Source: Nitrospira sp.
GTDB taxonomy: Bacteria > Nitrospirota > Nitrospiria > Nitrospirales > Nitrospiraceae
Assembly: GCA_029194535.1 (NCBI GenBank)
Contig: JARFXR010000001.1
Coordinates: 1,744,721 to 1,808,720, forward strand
Reading direction: 5' to 3'
DNA: 64,000 nt
The notes beneath the pieces were generated by a model. The model made no database searches, had not been told where the DNA came from, and saw only the letters and a program-made list of their open reading frames with translations. Shown one piece after another: positions 1 through 9,379 of the stretch. A program made the position numbers and the translations under genes. How positions within the stretch are numbered: the stretch's first letter is position 1; each line of letters begins with the position of its first letter.

Positions 1-1
1 G

Positions 2-535
2 CATAGTCATGTTGAGCGCGTATATCCCAACGATTTTGCTCAATGGGTCGCGATGGAGGTGCGGGATCTCGAGTTAGGGGAACGCCTGGCGGTAATGGAT
101 CCATTCGAATTCAGAGAGCTTGAAGCATTTCGCGGGGAACTCATTTCGATTATCGACGATCATCTGTCCAAGATGCCGATCGTGCCGCGAGTCATCTTCG
201 GCCAGCCGTTCCATTTCAATAGGTCTCGGATCCTGCAAGTACCCACCGGCATGGAGGTTCGGACGCTGCAGGAGTTTCGGAGCGCGTTGAGTGAGGTCGA
301 AGTGAGTGCAATCTATTTCCACGTCTTCGAAGCGCGCCATCATCTCAAGCAGGAAGAAAGCGATTTCGCAGCATGGATTGAGCAGAGTCTCGGCATGCCG
401 GAACTCGCGCAGCAGCTGCAGGCCATCAATCCATATCTCGGGAGCCTTGAACGGGTGCGGTCCGCGCTGCTGACGGTGTGCGACGACTTTCTGAAACGCC
501 GCGGCATTCGCGAGGAAGGAGGGACGCCGTATTGA
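2..535 (+). CDS. DUF5752-like protein, 5' end outside the window
   Basis: The frame is open to the left edge, so the start lies upstream; the first ATG in view (position 53) is probably internal. The visible 178 residues are soluble and acidic, with no signal peptide or membrane segment, and end in EEGGTPY. The stop codon overlaps the ATG of the trehalose synthase gene by one base (TGATG), so the two are probably translationally coupled. From memory, DUF5752 proteins sit beside trehalose and glycosyltransferase genes in several phyla. The function is unknown; an accessory role in sugar metabolism is only inferred from position. Confidence 0.6.
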   Translation, partial: HSHVERVYPNDFAQWVAMEVRDLELGERLAVMDPFEFRELEAFRGELISIIDDHLSKMPIVPRVIFGQPFHFNRSRILQVPTGMEVRTLQEFRSALSEVEVSAIYFHVFEARHHLKQEESDFAAWIEQSLGMPELAQQLQAINPYLGSLERVRSALLTVCDDFLKRRGIREEGGTPY

Positions 536-2208
536 TGACAAACCCACTGTGGTTCAAGGAGGCGGTGTTTTACGAGCTTCCCGTCAAAGCCTTTTGCGAT
601 GGAAATGATGACGGCATCGGAGATTTTCGAGGTCTGATCGACAAGCTGGATTACCTCGAATGGCTGGGAATCGACTGTCTCTGGCTGCTTCCGTTCTTTC
701 CGTCTCCCTTGCGCGATGACGGCTACGATGTCGCGGATTATCAGCGCATATCGTCCAACTACGGCTCGATGGAAGAGTTTCGCCGGTTTATGGACGAGTC
801 GCATCGCCGCGGGATGCGCGTAATTTCCGATCTTGTCCTCAATCACACCTCCGACCAACATCCGTGGTTCCAGGATGCGAGAAGCTCACCGCATGCATCG
901 AAGCGCGAGTACTATGTCTGGAGTCAGAGCGACAAGCGATACGACAAGGCCCGAGTCATCTTTATTGACACAGAAAAGTCGAATTGGACCTGGGATCCGA
1001 CCGCAAACGCCTATTACTGGCATCGGTTTTTCAGTCATCAGCCTGATCTCAACTATGACAATCCAGATCTGCAGAAGGCCATGCTGGACATCATGTCCTT
1101 CTGGCTGGAACAAGGACTTGATGGATTTCGCTGCGATGCGGTGCCGTATCTGTTTGAGCGAGAGGGCACCATTTGCGAGAACCTTCCTGAGACTCATGCC
1201 TATTTGAAGGAAGTACGAAAGCGGATCGACGAACGCTATCAAGGGCGTATCCTGCTGGCAGAAGCCAACCAATGGCCCGCCGACGTACGGCCCTACTTTG
1301 GCGAGGGAGATGAGTGCCACATGGCCTTTCATTTTCCACTCATGCCGAGGCTGTTCATGGGACTCCGTAGCGAGGATTGGCATCCCATCGTGGACATGTT
1401 CACGCACACGCCTCCAATCCCGGACAGCTGCCAATGGTGCCTCTTTCTCCGAAACCATGACGAATTGACCTTGGAAATGTGTGCCGGGGAAGAGCGTGAT
1501 TATATGTACTACGCCTATGCGCGAGATCCTCAGATGCGGCGCAATATCGGCATCGCTCGCCGACTGGCTCCTTTGTTGGATAACGATCGCCGAAAGATCG
1601 AGCTGCTCAACAGTCTTGTGTTCACCCTTCCAGGCAGTCCGATTATCTATTACGGCGATGAAATCGGCATGGGCGACAACGTCCATCTCGGGGATCGTAA
1701 CGGTGTTCGGACGCCGATGCAGTGGACGGCAGACCGGAACGGGGGATTTTCCAAAGCCGATCCGACGAAACTCTACCTGCCGGCCATCACCGATTCGGTG
1801 TACGGGTTTCAAGCCATCAACGTGGATTCTCAGCGGCAGTCGCCGCATTCACTGTTGCATTGGATGAAACGCATGATTGCAGGACGAAAAAGGCACCTTG
1901 CGTTCGGGCATGGCACCATCGTCTTCCTTCGTCCTCAAACAGACAAAGTCCTCGCGTATCTGCGTGAGTATCGCGGGGAAACCCTCCTGTTGGTACACAA
2001 CCTCGCCGGATCGGCTCAAGCGGTGGAGTTGGACCTCGCACGATTCGAAGGCGCGATCCCGATCGAGATATTCGGCGATTCGCGATTTCCGACGATCGGC
2101 AAGCGCTCCTATGCATTGAGTTTGGCTCCCTATGGGTTCTACTGGTTCAAGCTGCAGCGCGCATGGGGTGACGATGCGTCCTACGGATTCGAAGAGAGCG
2201 TCATATAA
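535..2208 (+). CDS. treS: Trehalose synthase / maltose alpha-D-glucosyltransferase (GH13)
   Basis: The 557-residue protein is a GH13 enzyme expected to interconvert maltose and trehalose in the cytoplasm. The (beta/alpha)8 motifs are all visible: the nucleophile Asp201 in [11 protein letters not shown], acid/base Glu243 in LLAEANQW, and transition-state Asp309 in [12 protein letters not shown]. The CENLPETH segment after the nucleophile is typical of TreS rather than amylosucrase or alpha-amylase. The start at 535 overlaps the previous stop and matches the usual family N-terminus ([13 protein letters not shown]); an in-frame ATG at 478 would add 19 residues inside the previous gene. There is no C-terminal maltokinase fusion; the length fits the shorter TreS forms. 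It heads the sugar part of the operon. Confidence 0.93.
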   Translation: MTNPLWFKEAVFYELPVKAFCDGNDDGIGDFRGLIDKLDYLEWLGIDCLWLLPFFPSPLRDDGYDVADYQRISSNYGSMEEFRRFMDESHRRGMRVISDLVLNHTSDQHPWFQDARSSPHASKREYYVWSQSDKRYDKARVIFIDTEKSNWTWDPTANAYYWHRFFSHQPDLNYDNPDLQKAMLDIMSFWLEQGLDGFRCDAVPYLFEREGTICENLPETHAYLKEVRKRIDERYQGRILLAEANQWPADVRPYFGEGDECHMAFHFPLMPRLFMGLRSEDWHPIVDMFTHTPPIPDSCQWCLFLRNHDELTLEMCAGEERDYMYYAYARDPQMRRNIGIARRLAPLLDNDRRKIELLNSLVFTLPGSPIIYYGDEIGMGDNVHLGDRNGVRTPMQWTADRNGGFSKADPTKLYLPAITDSVYGFQAINVDSQRQSPHSLLHWMKRMIAGRKRHLAFGHGTIVFLRPQTDKVLAYLREYRGETLLLVHNLAGSAQAVELDLARFEGAIPIEIFGDSRFPTIGKRSYALSLAPYGFYWFKLQRAWGDDASYGFEESVI

Positions 2209-2238
2209 CGCAATGCCGAGAGACCAGGGAGACCGGAG

Positions 2239-3450
2239 ATGACTCCAGGATTGGACGAGTATCGAGATATCGCGCCGAAAGGCACAGTGGACTTTCTCCA
2301 CAGATTGAGCGACCAGGTTGCGGGGCGCAGTTTCCTGCACGTGAGCGCCGGTCGATACGGCGGTGGTATGGCCGAGGTGCTGCGCCGGCTGGTACCCATG
2401 ATGAACACCTTGGGCGTTGACGCTCGCTGGGAAGTTCTCGCGGGCGATCAGGAATTCTTCCAAGTCACGAAACGATTGACCAATGCCCTGCAAGGCCAGG
2501 ACGAACACCTTACCGAGCACATGCAAAGCGTCTATCTCAAGATCAATCAGCGCACCGCCAATACCCTGAAGCTGGACGCGGATCTCGTGATGGTACATGA
2601 TCCGCCGCCGGCTGCGTTGATCGAGCATCGCAAGGGAGGGACATGGTTTTGGCGCTGTTACCTCGACGTGGCCAAACCTCGCCAAGAGAGCTGGAGTTTT
2701 CTCCGTCGCTTCATCGTGGGATACGATGCGACGATTTTTTCACTTCCCGGTTTCGCCCATCGACTTCCAATTCCGCAGTTTCTTATTTCTCCGTCGATTG
2801 ATCCTTTGAGCACAAAAAACCGTGAATTGGCGCGCCTGGAAATCAACCAGGTCCTTCTTCGGCTCGAGATCCCGCGCGATAAGCCGATTCTGTTGCAGTT
2901 GGCGCGTTTTGAGTGGTCGAAAGATCCGATCGGCGTGATCAAAGCGTATCGCTTGGTCAAGAAGCACCACGATTGCCGACTAATCTTGGCCGGCTCCGGT
3001 GTGACGCACGATTCGGAAGGTGAAGCGGTGTTGGCGCAGGTACTGGAGACTGCCGGCAGTGATCCGGATATTCATGTCCTGCAGTTGCCCCCCGAGGCGG
3101 ACCTGGAAATCAATGCGCTTCAACGGGCGGCGACGATTGTTTTACAGAAGTCGATCAGGGAAGGGTTCAATGTCGCCGTGGCCGAAGCCATGTGGAAGGG
3201 AAAGCCCGTGATCGGAAGCACAGCGGGTGGAATAGCCGCCCAGATCGTGGACGGAGTGACGGGACATACCGTGCATTCCGTCGAAGGCATGGCCTTCAGA
3301 ACGCGACTGCTCCTCAACAATCCCAGCCTCATCCAACGCATGGGGGGTGCCGGTCGAGAGCACGTGAGGAGGAACTTTCTTGTCACGCGTCACTTGAGTG
3401 AGTTTTTGACCCTCATGAAGCTGTTCGAAAAGCGTACGAAGGACTCGTGA
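2239..3450 (+). CDS. treT: GT4 glycosyltransferase, trehalose glycosyltransferring synthase (TreT)-like
   Basis: The 403-residue protein has the GT-B fold of family GT4. Residues 30-50 carry FLHVSAGRYGGGMAEVL, followed by NALQG near residue 90 and the segment DADLVMVHDPPPAALI, all close to archaeal TreT as remembered. The C-terminal nucleotide-sugar half has LLQLARFEWSKDP and the E-x7-E type motif SIREGFNVAVAEAMWKGKPV. TreT makes trehalose from an NDP-glucose and glucose. An RBS-like GGGAGACCGGAG precedes the ATG. It lies 30 bp after treS, giving two different trehalose enzymes in one operon. Whether the product is trehalose or another glucoside cannot be settled from sequence alone. Confidence 0.85.
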   Translation: MTPGLDEYRDIAPKGTVDFLHRLSDQVAGRSFLHVSAGRYGGGMAEVLRRLVPMMNTLGVDARWEVLAGDQEFFQVTKRLTNALQGQDEHLTEHMQSVYLKINQRTANTLKLDADLVMVHDPPPAALIEHRKGGTWFWRCYLDVAKPRQESWSFLRRFIVGYDATIFSLPGFAHRLPIPQFLISPSIDPLSTKNRELARLEINQVLLRLEIPRDKPILLQLARFEWSKDPIGVIKAYRLVKKHHDCRLILAGSGVTHDSEGEAVLAQVLETAGSDPDIHVLQLPPEADLEINALQRAATIVLQKSIREGFNVAVAEAMWKGKPVIGSTAGGIAAQIVDGVTGHTVHSVEGMAFRTRLLLNNPSLIQRMGGAGREHVRRNFLVTRHLSEFLTLMKLFEKRTKDS

Positions 3451-4739
3451 AGAGATCCGCGATGCCGGACACGGGGTGGGAGCAAGTCCGTGAGCAATGT
3501 CCTCACCTGCACAAGGCCGATCTGCTCGTCGGTCTTCCCACGTTCAATCAGGCGCCGAATGTGGAGTCCGTAACGAAAGCGATCCTCGCAGGCCTGAAGG
3601 AGTCGCTTCCAAGTATCTCGCCCTTGATTGTGAACGTCGATGTCGGATCGCAGGATGGAACCTGCGACATCATCCAGCGCGTCGTAGGGAATGTTGTCCC
3701 TCTCGCGGTGGTCCAACATCTCACGGACGATATGCGTGTAAACCCTTTTGCCGTTAATCGAGCGTCATACTCCGGTATGCCCGGTCGGGAGGAGGCGTTT
3801 CGCTCCTTGTTCACGATTACCGAACGGCTCCAAGCGAGGGCTTGCGTCGTCGTCGACGCGAATCTTCGATCAGTGGCCCCGGAATGGATGCCCTTGTTGA
3901 GCCGAGTGGTGTTGGAGAGAGGCGCAGACTATGTGGCGCCGATGTTTCGGCGCCAACGATATGAGGGCAGTTTGACCAATAACCTGATTGCGCCATTGAC
4001 TCGGGCGCTCTATGGGAAGCGTGTGGCCTGTCAGACCGGCGGGGGCTACGGGTTTTCTGGAAGGCTGGCGAGCCTCTATTTGCAGAAAGATCTCTGGGAA
4101 GGAGACGGCGCTCGTTTCGGGATCGATAGCTGGCTGACGACCGTGGCAGTGGCCGAGGGTTACCAGATATGGCAAGCGTTCCTGGGGGCCAAGATTCAGG
4201 AGGGGAAAGCGACCGGAACCGATGTTGCCGGAGTGCTGGCGCAGGCAGTAGGAGCCGCGTTCCATTGCATGGAAGGTTACGCAGACATATGGGAAAGACA
4301 GTCCGGTTCGAGTATCGTGCCCCAGGTGGGTCAGCCGACGGAGGGTGAGCCGGAGGCCCATGCCGTCAACGTCGACCGGATGGTGAAGGGGTTTCGACAA
4401 GGCCTGAGAGACCTGCTTCCCATCTGGGAGATCATTCTCGCCCCCGACACGTTGGCCGGGATCCTTCCACTGGGCTTGAGCCAAGAGGATGAGTTCACTT
4501 TTCCGCTGCCGCTCTGGGTTCAGACCGTTTATGACTTTGCCATCGCGTATCACGAGAAACTCATCCATCGAGAGCATCTGCTCAGGTCGTTGACGCCGCT
4601 GTACCTCGGACGTACCGCATCATTGGTTCTTGAAACCAAAGATCGCGGCCAGGCCGAGGTGGAACAAACGATCGAACAGGGATGTCAAATCTTTGAGAGC
4701 ATGAAACCCTATCTGGTCGAGCGATGGAGGTTCCAATGA
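3447..4739 (+). CDS. GT2-type glycosyltransferase
   Basis: The 430-residue protein starts like a GT-A fold enzyme: DLLVGLPTFNQAPNVE, then NVDVGSQDGT, and a catalytic-region GIDSWLTTVAVAEGY like that of glucosyl-3-phosphoglycerate / mannosylglycerate synthases. The GTG at 3447 overlaps the previous stop by 4 bp (GTGA); an ATG at 3462 is the alternative start. No membrane segments are seen, so it is probably cytosolic. Its place after treS and treT suggests synthesis of another compatible solute or glycosyl acceptor. The acceptor is unknown. Confidence 0.75.
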   Translation: MKRSAMPDTGWEQVREQCPHLHKADLLVGLPTFNQAPNVESVTKAILAGLKESLPSISPLIVNVDVGSQDGTCDIIQRVVGNVVPLAVVQHLTDDMRVNPFAVNRASYSGMPGREEAFRSLFTITERLQARACVVVDANLRSVAPEWMPLLSRVVLERGADYVAPMFRRQRYEGSLTNNLIAPLTRALYGKRVACQTGGGYGFSGRLASLYLQKDLWEGDGARFGIDSWLTTVAVAEGYQIWQAFLGAKIQEGKATGTDVAGVLAQAVGAAFHCMEGYADIWERQSGSSIVPQVGQPTEGEPEAHAVNVDRMVKGFRQGLRDLLPIWEIILAPDTLAGILPLGLSQEDEFTFPLPLWVQTVYDFAIAYHEKLIHREHLLRSLTPLYLGRTASLVLETKDRGQAEVEQTIEQGCQIFESMKPYLVERWRFQ

Positions 4740-5434
4740 GTGAAATGTGGCAAGAAGCAATGGTTGAGGCATTTCGAGAAATGATGAAACGAACCGCGCT
4801 CTTCTTTCCAAAACTGATGGCGCTCGTCACGTTTCTGATGCTCGGTGCGGCTATAGGATGGCTCGTAAAGCTTCTGCTGATGCGCATTCTCAAGGCGGTG
4901 CGATTCGACGCCTTGTGCGAGCGAATGGGTGTGACTCCCACCTTGGGGAAGGCCGGCATGAAGCAGCCGGTCTCTCACTTGCTCGGTCGAGTCTCGTTTT
5001 GGGTCGCGTTTCTGTTTTTTGCGTTCATGGGCGTCGATGCCCTGGATCTTCCAGCCACCGCCAATCTTATGAGAGCCATACTGGGATTCCTGCCTCATGT
5101 GGTCGCCGCAATCCTCGTCGCGCTCGTGGGTATGCTACTGGGAAATTTCAGCAGCGAAGCGGTGTTGATTGCGGCAGTCAATGCGCAAATTCAAGGGGCC
5201 CGTCTGATTGCAAATATGGTGTGGTGGGGTGTGGTGATCTTTACCAGCGCAATGGTTTTGACCCAACTGGGAATCGCGAAAGAGATCGTCGTGGCTGCGT
5301 TTTCCATCATATTCGGCGGGATCGTATTGGCAATGGCCATCGCCTTGGGGTTGGGAGGTCGCAACATCGCCAAGGACGCGCTGGAGCGACGGTTACGTCC
5401 GGAGAAGCAGGACGACGAGTTCACGCACATCTAG
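4736..5434 (+). CDS. MscS-family-like membrane protein (conserved TM helix repeats)
   Basis: The 232-residue protein has four or five hydrophobic segments (about residues 24-45, 80-98, 110-135, 150-175, 185-205). It carries the Gly/Ala-rich helix GGIVLAMAIALGLGGRN that resembles the pore helix of small mechanosensitive channels. It lacks the cytoplasmic beta domain of full MscS and ends soon after the pore-like helix. The ATG at 4736 overlaps the GT2 stop (ATGA) and is preceded by GATGGAGG. Co-transcription with trehalose genes fits osmotic balance: solute synthesis together with a release channel. Channel activity itself is inferred. Confidence 0.7.
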   Translation: MSEMWQEAMVEAFREMMKRTALFFPKLMALVTFLMLGAAIGWLVKLLLMRILKAVRFDALCERMGVTPTLGKAGMKQPVSHLLGRVSFWVAFLFFAFMGVDALDLPATANLMRAILGFLPHVVAAILVALVGMLLGNFSSEAVLIAAVNAQIQGARLIANMVWWGVVIFTSAMVLTQLGIAKEIVVAAFSIIFGGIVLAMAIALGLGGRNIAKDALERRLRPEKQDDEFTHI

Positions 5435-5597
5435 ATTCGGGTCGAGGTCTATCGGTTGTCAGGATTTGCGAGGCCGAATACCCCTATTGTGTCCTATTTG
5501 TCCCCAGCCACTCCTTCAACAGCGCCGAACGAGAGTACCGACAGGGCCCTGGTGTGACTCGTGCCGGCGTGATGCGATCGTTTCCCCATTCGGCCCC

Positions 5598-5625
5598 TTG
5601 CACCTTTGCGCCAAATCGCTACAAT
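5598..5625 (+). promoter_or_regulatory. Predicted sigma70-type promoter
   Basis: TTGCAC (5598-5603) and TACAAT (5620-5625) are separated by 16 bp. They lie 78 bp upstream of the GTG chosen for the helicase gene, inside what would be its longer reading frame. This favours the shorter protein. Confidence 0.55.
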
Positions 5626-5702
5626 GCCCGGCTCGGTTTGCGGCGTCATGGCCGAACAGGAACTCGGTCCTGCCCGTCATCGTTCAGCAACGAGGATTAC
5701 GC

Positions 5703-7289
5703 GTGAAACAAAATACGTCGAGGCGGCCGAGAGCAAGCCCGCCCTTGTCTCCATGGACGGCGGCCATGCGAGACTGGCAGGCGCGCGCCGTTACAGCCGT
5801 GCAGGCACATCCGGATGCGGATTTTCTGGCCATGGCGACCCCCGCAGCGGGCAAGACTCGCTTTGCACTTCGCGTCGCGCACGACTATGTGCGAACGAGC
5901 AGGGCGCAACGACTGTTGGTCGTGTGCCCCACGAATCACCTGCGAATCCAGTGGGCCGACGCGGCTGGAACCGTGGGTCTGCATCTGGATCCTGCGCTGA
6001 CCAACGAGCAGTCACGGGAGGCGTCGGATTACCACGGGGCGGTCGTTACATATCAGCAGGTGGCTCTGGCGCCGAAGATGTTCCACCAAGGCTGCGTCGC
6101 ACGGACCACCCTCGTGATTCTGGACGAACTGCATCATGCCGCCGATGGCCGGCATTGGGGCAGGGCGTTGCGTGAGGCGTTCGATCGCGCGGTGTTTCGC
6201 CTCGTCTTGTCGGGCACGCCGTTCCGCTCCGACAATCATCCCATTCCCTTTGTTCGATACGAACAGGGCGAAAGCCGGGCGGACTTCGCCTACGGCTATA
6301 CCGACGCGATCAGAGACCGGGTGTGTCGTCCTATTCTCTTTCCCAGCTATGAAGGGGAGCTCAGCTGGCTTTCGGAAGGGCGCGAGCACCGGGCGACGTT
6401 TGAAGACGGTCTCACCTTCGAGCGCCAGCGCGAACGCTTGAAGACCGCGCTGCTTCAGGAGACCTGGCTGGGTCCCGTGGTGACCGACGCCCACCGGCAG
6501 CTGACGCTGCTTCGGAAGCAGGAGCAGCCGGACGCGGCGGGCCTCATCGTCGCCATGGATCAAGATCACGCGCGCTGGGTGGCGGCGCTCGTGGGCAAGT
6601 GGACCGGAGCAACGGCCTCCGTCGCGGTCTCGGATGATCCTGCGGCCAGCCGGACCATCAAGGCCTTTGCCGAGCAGCGGCAGCAGCAGTGGCTCGTGGC
6701 CGTGAACATGGTGAGCGAAGGCGTCGATATTCCGCGGTTACGGGTCGGGGTGTACGGAACCAACGTGCTCACCGAGATGTATTTCCGTCAGGTGGTCGGG
6801 CGATTTGTCCGCATGCAGCCTGACGTACCCACACCTCAGCGGGCCTGGCTCTATTTACCCAAGGATCCGGTGTTGGTCCGGTACGCGAGACAGATCAAAG
6901 CGGAGCGCGATCATGTCCTCGAAGACATCCTGCCTGCCGGTCAGCGGGATCTCTTCGGGCGTGTCACAGTGTCGGTCAACGAGTTTATCCCGCTACATGC
7001 CGTCGCCCGCGTCGATTCGCTCATCGGGGATGACGAGGCGAGGCCGGACGAGGTCGCCACCCCGGCCTCCGAGATTCCGTTGCACGACCGGAAACGGGAT
7101 CTGCGGGACCTTCATCGCCTGCTGGTGGGAAGCGTGGCGCGCAAGGTCGGCATCGACCACCGGCGCTTGAATGCCGAACTCATTTCCCGCACCGGCAGCC
7201 GCGTGGACCAGGCGACCGTAGAACAGCTCGAAAAGCGGATCCAACTATTGCAGCGGTGGCGCGACCGCGGGTACGACGGGAAGCGGTAG
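5703..7289 (+). CDS. DEAD/DEAH-box superfamily 2 helicase-like ATPase
   Basis: The 528-residue protein has the SF2 motifs in order: Walker A ATPAAGKT (residues ~50), DExH box LDELHHAADG, motif III LSGTPFRS, motif V NMVSEGVDIPRL and motif VI RQVVGRFVRM. It should use ATP to move along nucleic acid. The GTG at 5703 follows ACGAGGA and a good upstream promoter. The frame stays open to 5466, but that extension contains the promoter and reads as unrelated Cys-rich sequence. The C-terminal ~120 residues carry no recognised domain. The architecture resembles phage or defence-associated and repair helicases, but no partner gene is next to it, so no system is assigned. Confidence 0.85.
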   Translation: MKQNTSRRPRASPPLSPWTAAMRDWQARAVTAVQAHPDADFLAMATPAAGKTRFALRVAHDYVRTSRAQRLLVVCPTNHLRIQWADAAGTVGLHLDPALTNEQSREASDYHGAVVTYQQVALAPKMFHQGCVARTTLVILDELHHAADGRHWGRALREAFDRAVFRLVLSGTPFRSDNHPIPFVRYEQGESRADFAYGYTDAIRDRVCRPILFPSYEGELSWLSEGREHRATFEDGLTFERQRERLKTALLQETWLGPVVTDAHRQLTLLRKQEQPDAAGLIVAMDQDHARWVAALVGKWTGATASVAVSDDPAASRTIKAFAEQRQQQWLVAVNMVSEGVDIPRLRVGVYGTNVLTEMYFRQVVGRFVRMQPDVPTPQRAWLYLPKDPVLVRYARQIKAERDHVLEDILPAGQRDLFGRVTVSVNEFIPLHAVARVDSLIGDDEARPDEVATPASEIPLHDRKRDLRDLHRLLVGSVARKVGIDHRRLNAELISRTGSRVDQATVEQLEKRIQLLQRWRDRGYDGKR

Positions 7290-7444
7290 TTCCGGGCGTC
7301 ATGTTCGGCTCGGAGCAGCGCCTCTGCGGGTCTGTTGCATCGCAAACCGGCATCGGTGCATCATCCTGTTGGATAGTCTGGACCGCCCGGTTGGGGGCCG
7401 ACTCGCACGTCGGCCGAGCCGGATCATCCTATGAAAGGTGTGCC

Positions 7445-8221
7445 GTGTCGTCTTGGCCTCTCCCCAAGCATGATTATTGGTCGACTCCGTTCGCCGAATC
7501 CTTGCTCGCGCACCTCCAGCTCTTTCCGGGAGCCACGATTCTGGATGTGGCTTCCGGGCATGGGATTCCTGCCTTCTATCTTGCCGAGCAGGTAGGCCGG
7601 ACCGGACGGGTACTCGGGATCGATCTCAATGCGAATCAGGTGATGCGTGCGAGGATGATTCAAGGGCGACAGCTTCCTTGGTTACGATTCGAGTGTCTGG
7701 ATATGCGCGCGCTGCCGTCGGACCTGCCGAGTTTCGATCGCATCACCGGGAATCTGTCGGTCATGTTCTTTCGACCCGATCGGTTCGCGGCGCTTCAGGG
7801 TTTGTCGGCGCACCTGAAGCCGGGTGGACAGATTGTCCTGACGTTTCCCTCCCTAGGCACGTTCGATTCTCTGTGGCGGCGAGTGGATCAAGAAATGGCG
7901 GTCCGACATTTGCGGAAGGAACGACGTAGGCTCGATGCCTATGTCGCTGAACGACCGTCCGCGGAGGAGGGCCGTGGGTGGCTCCACCAGCTCGGTTTCG
8001 AACGTATCGTCGTGAGCGAGGAGCCCTTAGAAGTTGCCGCCGGACACGGGCCCGCGTTTCTGCAAGATCCGTTGCTGCGGGGCGGGTTCCTCGACGACGT
8101 CTACGAGTGTTTTGAGGACTCCCAACTCGCCGGCGAGGTCATGACGGCCGTGTCGCAGGACGTGCCGAGCTTCGCGCCGTTGATCGCTCAGCGGTGCATA
8201 CTCTCCGGATGGAAACCGTAG
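7445..8221 (+). CDS. Class I SAM-dependent methyltransferase
   Basis: The 258-residue protein has the Rossmann methyltransferase signature ILDVASGHGIPAFYLA (motif I) and VLGIDLNANQV (motif II, acidic residue at the end of strand 2). Motif IV is at FDRITGNLSVMFF. The start is GTG 7445 after GAAAGG; the open frame continues upstream to 7256 but overlaps the helicase gene and lacks family sequence. The gene stands alone between the helicase and a hairpin terminator. The substrate cannot be named. Confidence 0.8.
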   Translation: MSSWPLPKHDYWSTPFAESLLAHLQLFPGATILDVASGHGIPAFYLAEQVGRTGRVLGIDLNANQVMRARMIQGRQLPWLRFECLDMRALPSDLPSFDRITGNLSVMFFRPDRFAALQGLSAHLKPGGQIVLTFPSLGTFDSLWRRVDQEMAVRHLRKERRRLDAYVAERPSAEEGRGWLHQLGFERIVVSEEPLEVAAGHGPAFLQDPLLRGGFLDDVYECFEDSQLAGEVMTAVSQDVPSFAPLIAQRCILSGWKP

Positions 8222-8261
8222 GAAGCGGGGATGAACGCCCGGATTAAGGGAGAGGATGAGG

Positions 8262-8286
8262 AGGGGCGCCTTATGCAGGCGCCCCT
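8262..8286. terminator. Bidirectional hairpin between convergent genes
   Basis: AGGGGCGCC (8262-8270), a 7-nt loop and GGCGCCCCT (8278-8286) form a perfect 9-bp stem between the stops of the methyltransferase (+) and the RRM gene (-). There is no strong T-run on either side, so intrinsic termination is only moderately supported. Confidence 0.5.
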
Positions 8287-8304
8287 GTGTTCGGATCGTC
8301 GCAG

Positions 8305-8610
8305 CTAGAACCGATTGTTGCGACCGCCGCCGAAGCTATTCCCGCGCCCGCCGCCGCGGGGTTCTTGCGGCTTCGCTTCGTTCACGGTCAACGAGCGGCC
8401 GTCCATTTGCGAGCCGTTCAAGGCGGCGATGGCCGCCTGGGCTTCCTCCGGCGTGGACATTTCAACGAAGCCGAAGCCGCGCGACTGTCCCGTAAACTTG
8501 TCTGCGATCACGCGCGCCGATTCGACGGTGCCGTGGGCGGCAAACAGGGTGGTGAGTTGCGTCTCGGTTGCCGCATAGGGCAAGCCGCCGACATATAGTT
8601 TTGAACCCAT
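8305..8610 (-). CDS. Glycine-rich RRM RNA-binding protein
   Basis: The 101-residue protein is a single RNA recognition motif with RNP2 (KLYVGGLPY) at the N-terminus and RNP1 (RGFGFVEM) near residue 50. It ends in a Gly/Arg/Asn tail (GGGRGNSFGGGRNNRF). Bacterial proteins of this type are small cytoplasmic RNA binders, often cold- or stress-induced. The ATG at 8610 is preceded by AGAAGGAGGAACC; the frame is open further upstream, but without family sequence. It converges on the methyltransferase gene. Confidence 0.93.
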   Translation of the reverse strand: MGSKLYVGGLPYAATETQLTTLFAAHGTVESARVIADKFTGQSRGFGFVEMSTPEEAQAAIAALNGSQMDGRSLTVNEAKPQEPRGGGRGNSFGGGRNNRF

Positions 8611-8960
8611 GAGGGTTCCTCCTTCTGAAAGTGACATTGTCTGAAACGCGAGACATGTACGAGGGGAAGGAGAGGGCCGAAGACGCAATTACATGAGGCG
8701 GCTTAGGTCAGGCTTCCGATCAGATTCTCGGTGACAACAATATCGGTGATAGGCCGTATCAATCCAAGGTTTCATGCGAGGCCCGCCGCGATGAAACAGG
8801 GGCATCATAGCAGGTGACGAGCGGAATAGCTAGTGGCGTGCACGGGGCTTCCTATTTCTTGCGCTGCATCCGGAACGCCTTCTCGCGATCGCCTGTTTGC
8901 GAGCGTCGTCTTGCTTGCTCGTCCGATGGCGGCCTCCTTGGTGAACGAGACACTCTCATG

Positions 8961-9257
8961 TTATTCCGTCGCTCCCCGTTGTCTGGCACGGCTTCCCCAA
9001 ACAGATCGCTTCCGGCTGTGTTCTTTACCATGTCCTGCGGAGGGTGCGCCTTCCCTGGTCCTCTGACGTTTCTTCCAGTCGTCCGTCAACAGTCCCGAGA
9101 ATCCCCAGTCTCCTTCGGCGATTTCTTGAATCACGATGTGCGTGTGTTCCGGCTTCTTTCCCAGGATTCGGACGAGCGAACCGGTCACTTCTCTCACAAG
9201 TCGGGCTTTCTGCGCTCTCGTGGCTCCCTTTGTAATCTGGATATTGACGTATGGCAT
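8961..9257 (-). CDS. 4-oxalocrotonate tautomerase family protein with unusual C-terminal tail
   Basis: Residues 1-66 match the tautomerase fold: MPYVNIQITKGATRAQK, with the catalytic N-terminal Pro exposed after Met removal, then HTHIVIQEIAEGDWGFSG. The ATG at 9257 follows AAGGAGTGATC and gives Pro as residue 2. The family is normally 60-70 residues. Here about 30 basic, low-complexity residues follow DDWKKRQ (REGAPSAGHGKEHSRK...), as if the ancestral stop had been lost. The enzyme acts as an oligomer in the cytoplasm; the substrate is unknown. Confidence 0.85.
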   Translation of the reverse strand: MPYVNIQITKGATRAQKARLVREVTGSLVRILGKKPEHTHIVIQEIAEGDWGFSGLLTDDWKKRQRTREGAPSAGHGKEHSRKRSVWGSRARQRGATE

Positions 9258-9379
9258 GATCACTCCTTCGTGAGGGTCAAGATCTTACCCTTTTCTTGTT
9301 CCGACCTCTATGGTACGGGCCGATCAGGTGAGCGGACGTCACCCCGCACATGGTTCGTGGCAGAAGGGTGTGAACCGAG

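Noticed and set aside
886-1848. 320-codon minus-strand frame in treS
   Set aside because: Antisense shadow of a clear GH13 gene.
5466-5702. N-terminal extension of the helicase frame with CPIC and CDSC motifs, reminiscent of a ComF-type zinc ribbon
   Set aside because: It contains a good promoter, lacks an RBS and is not followed by the rest of ComF; kept only as a possible eroded sequence.
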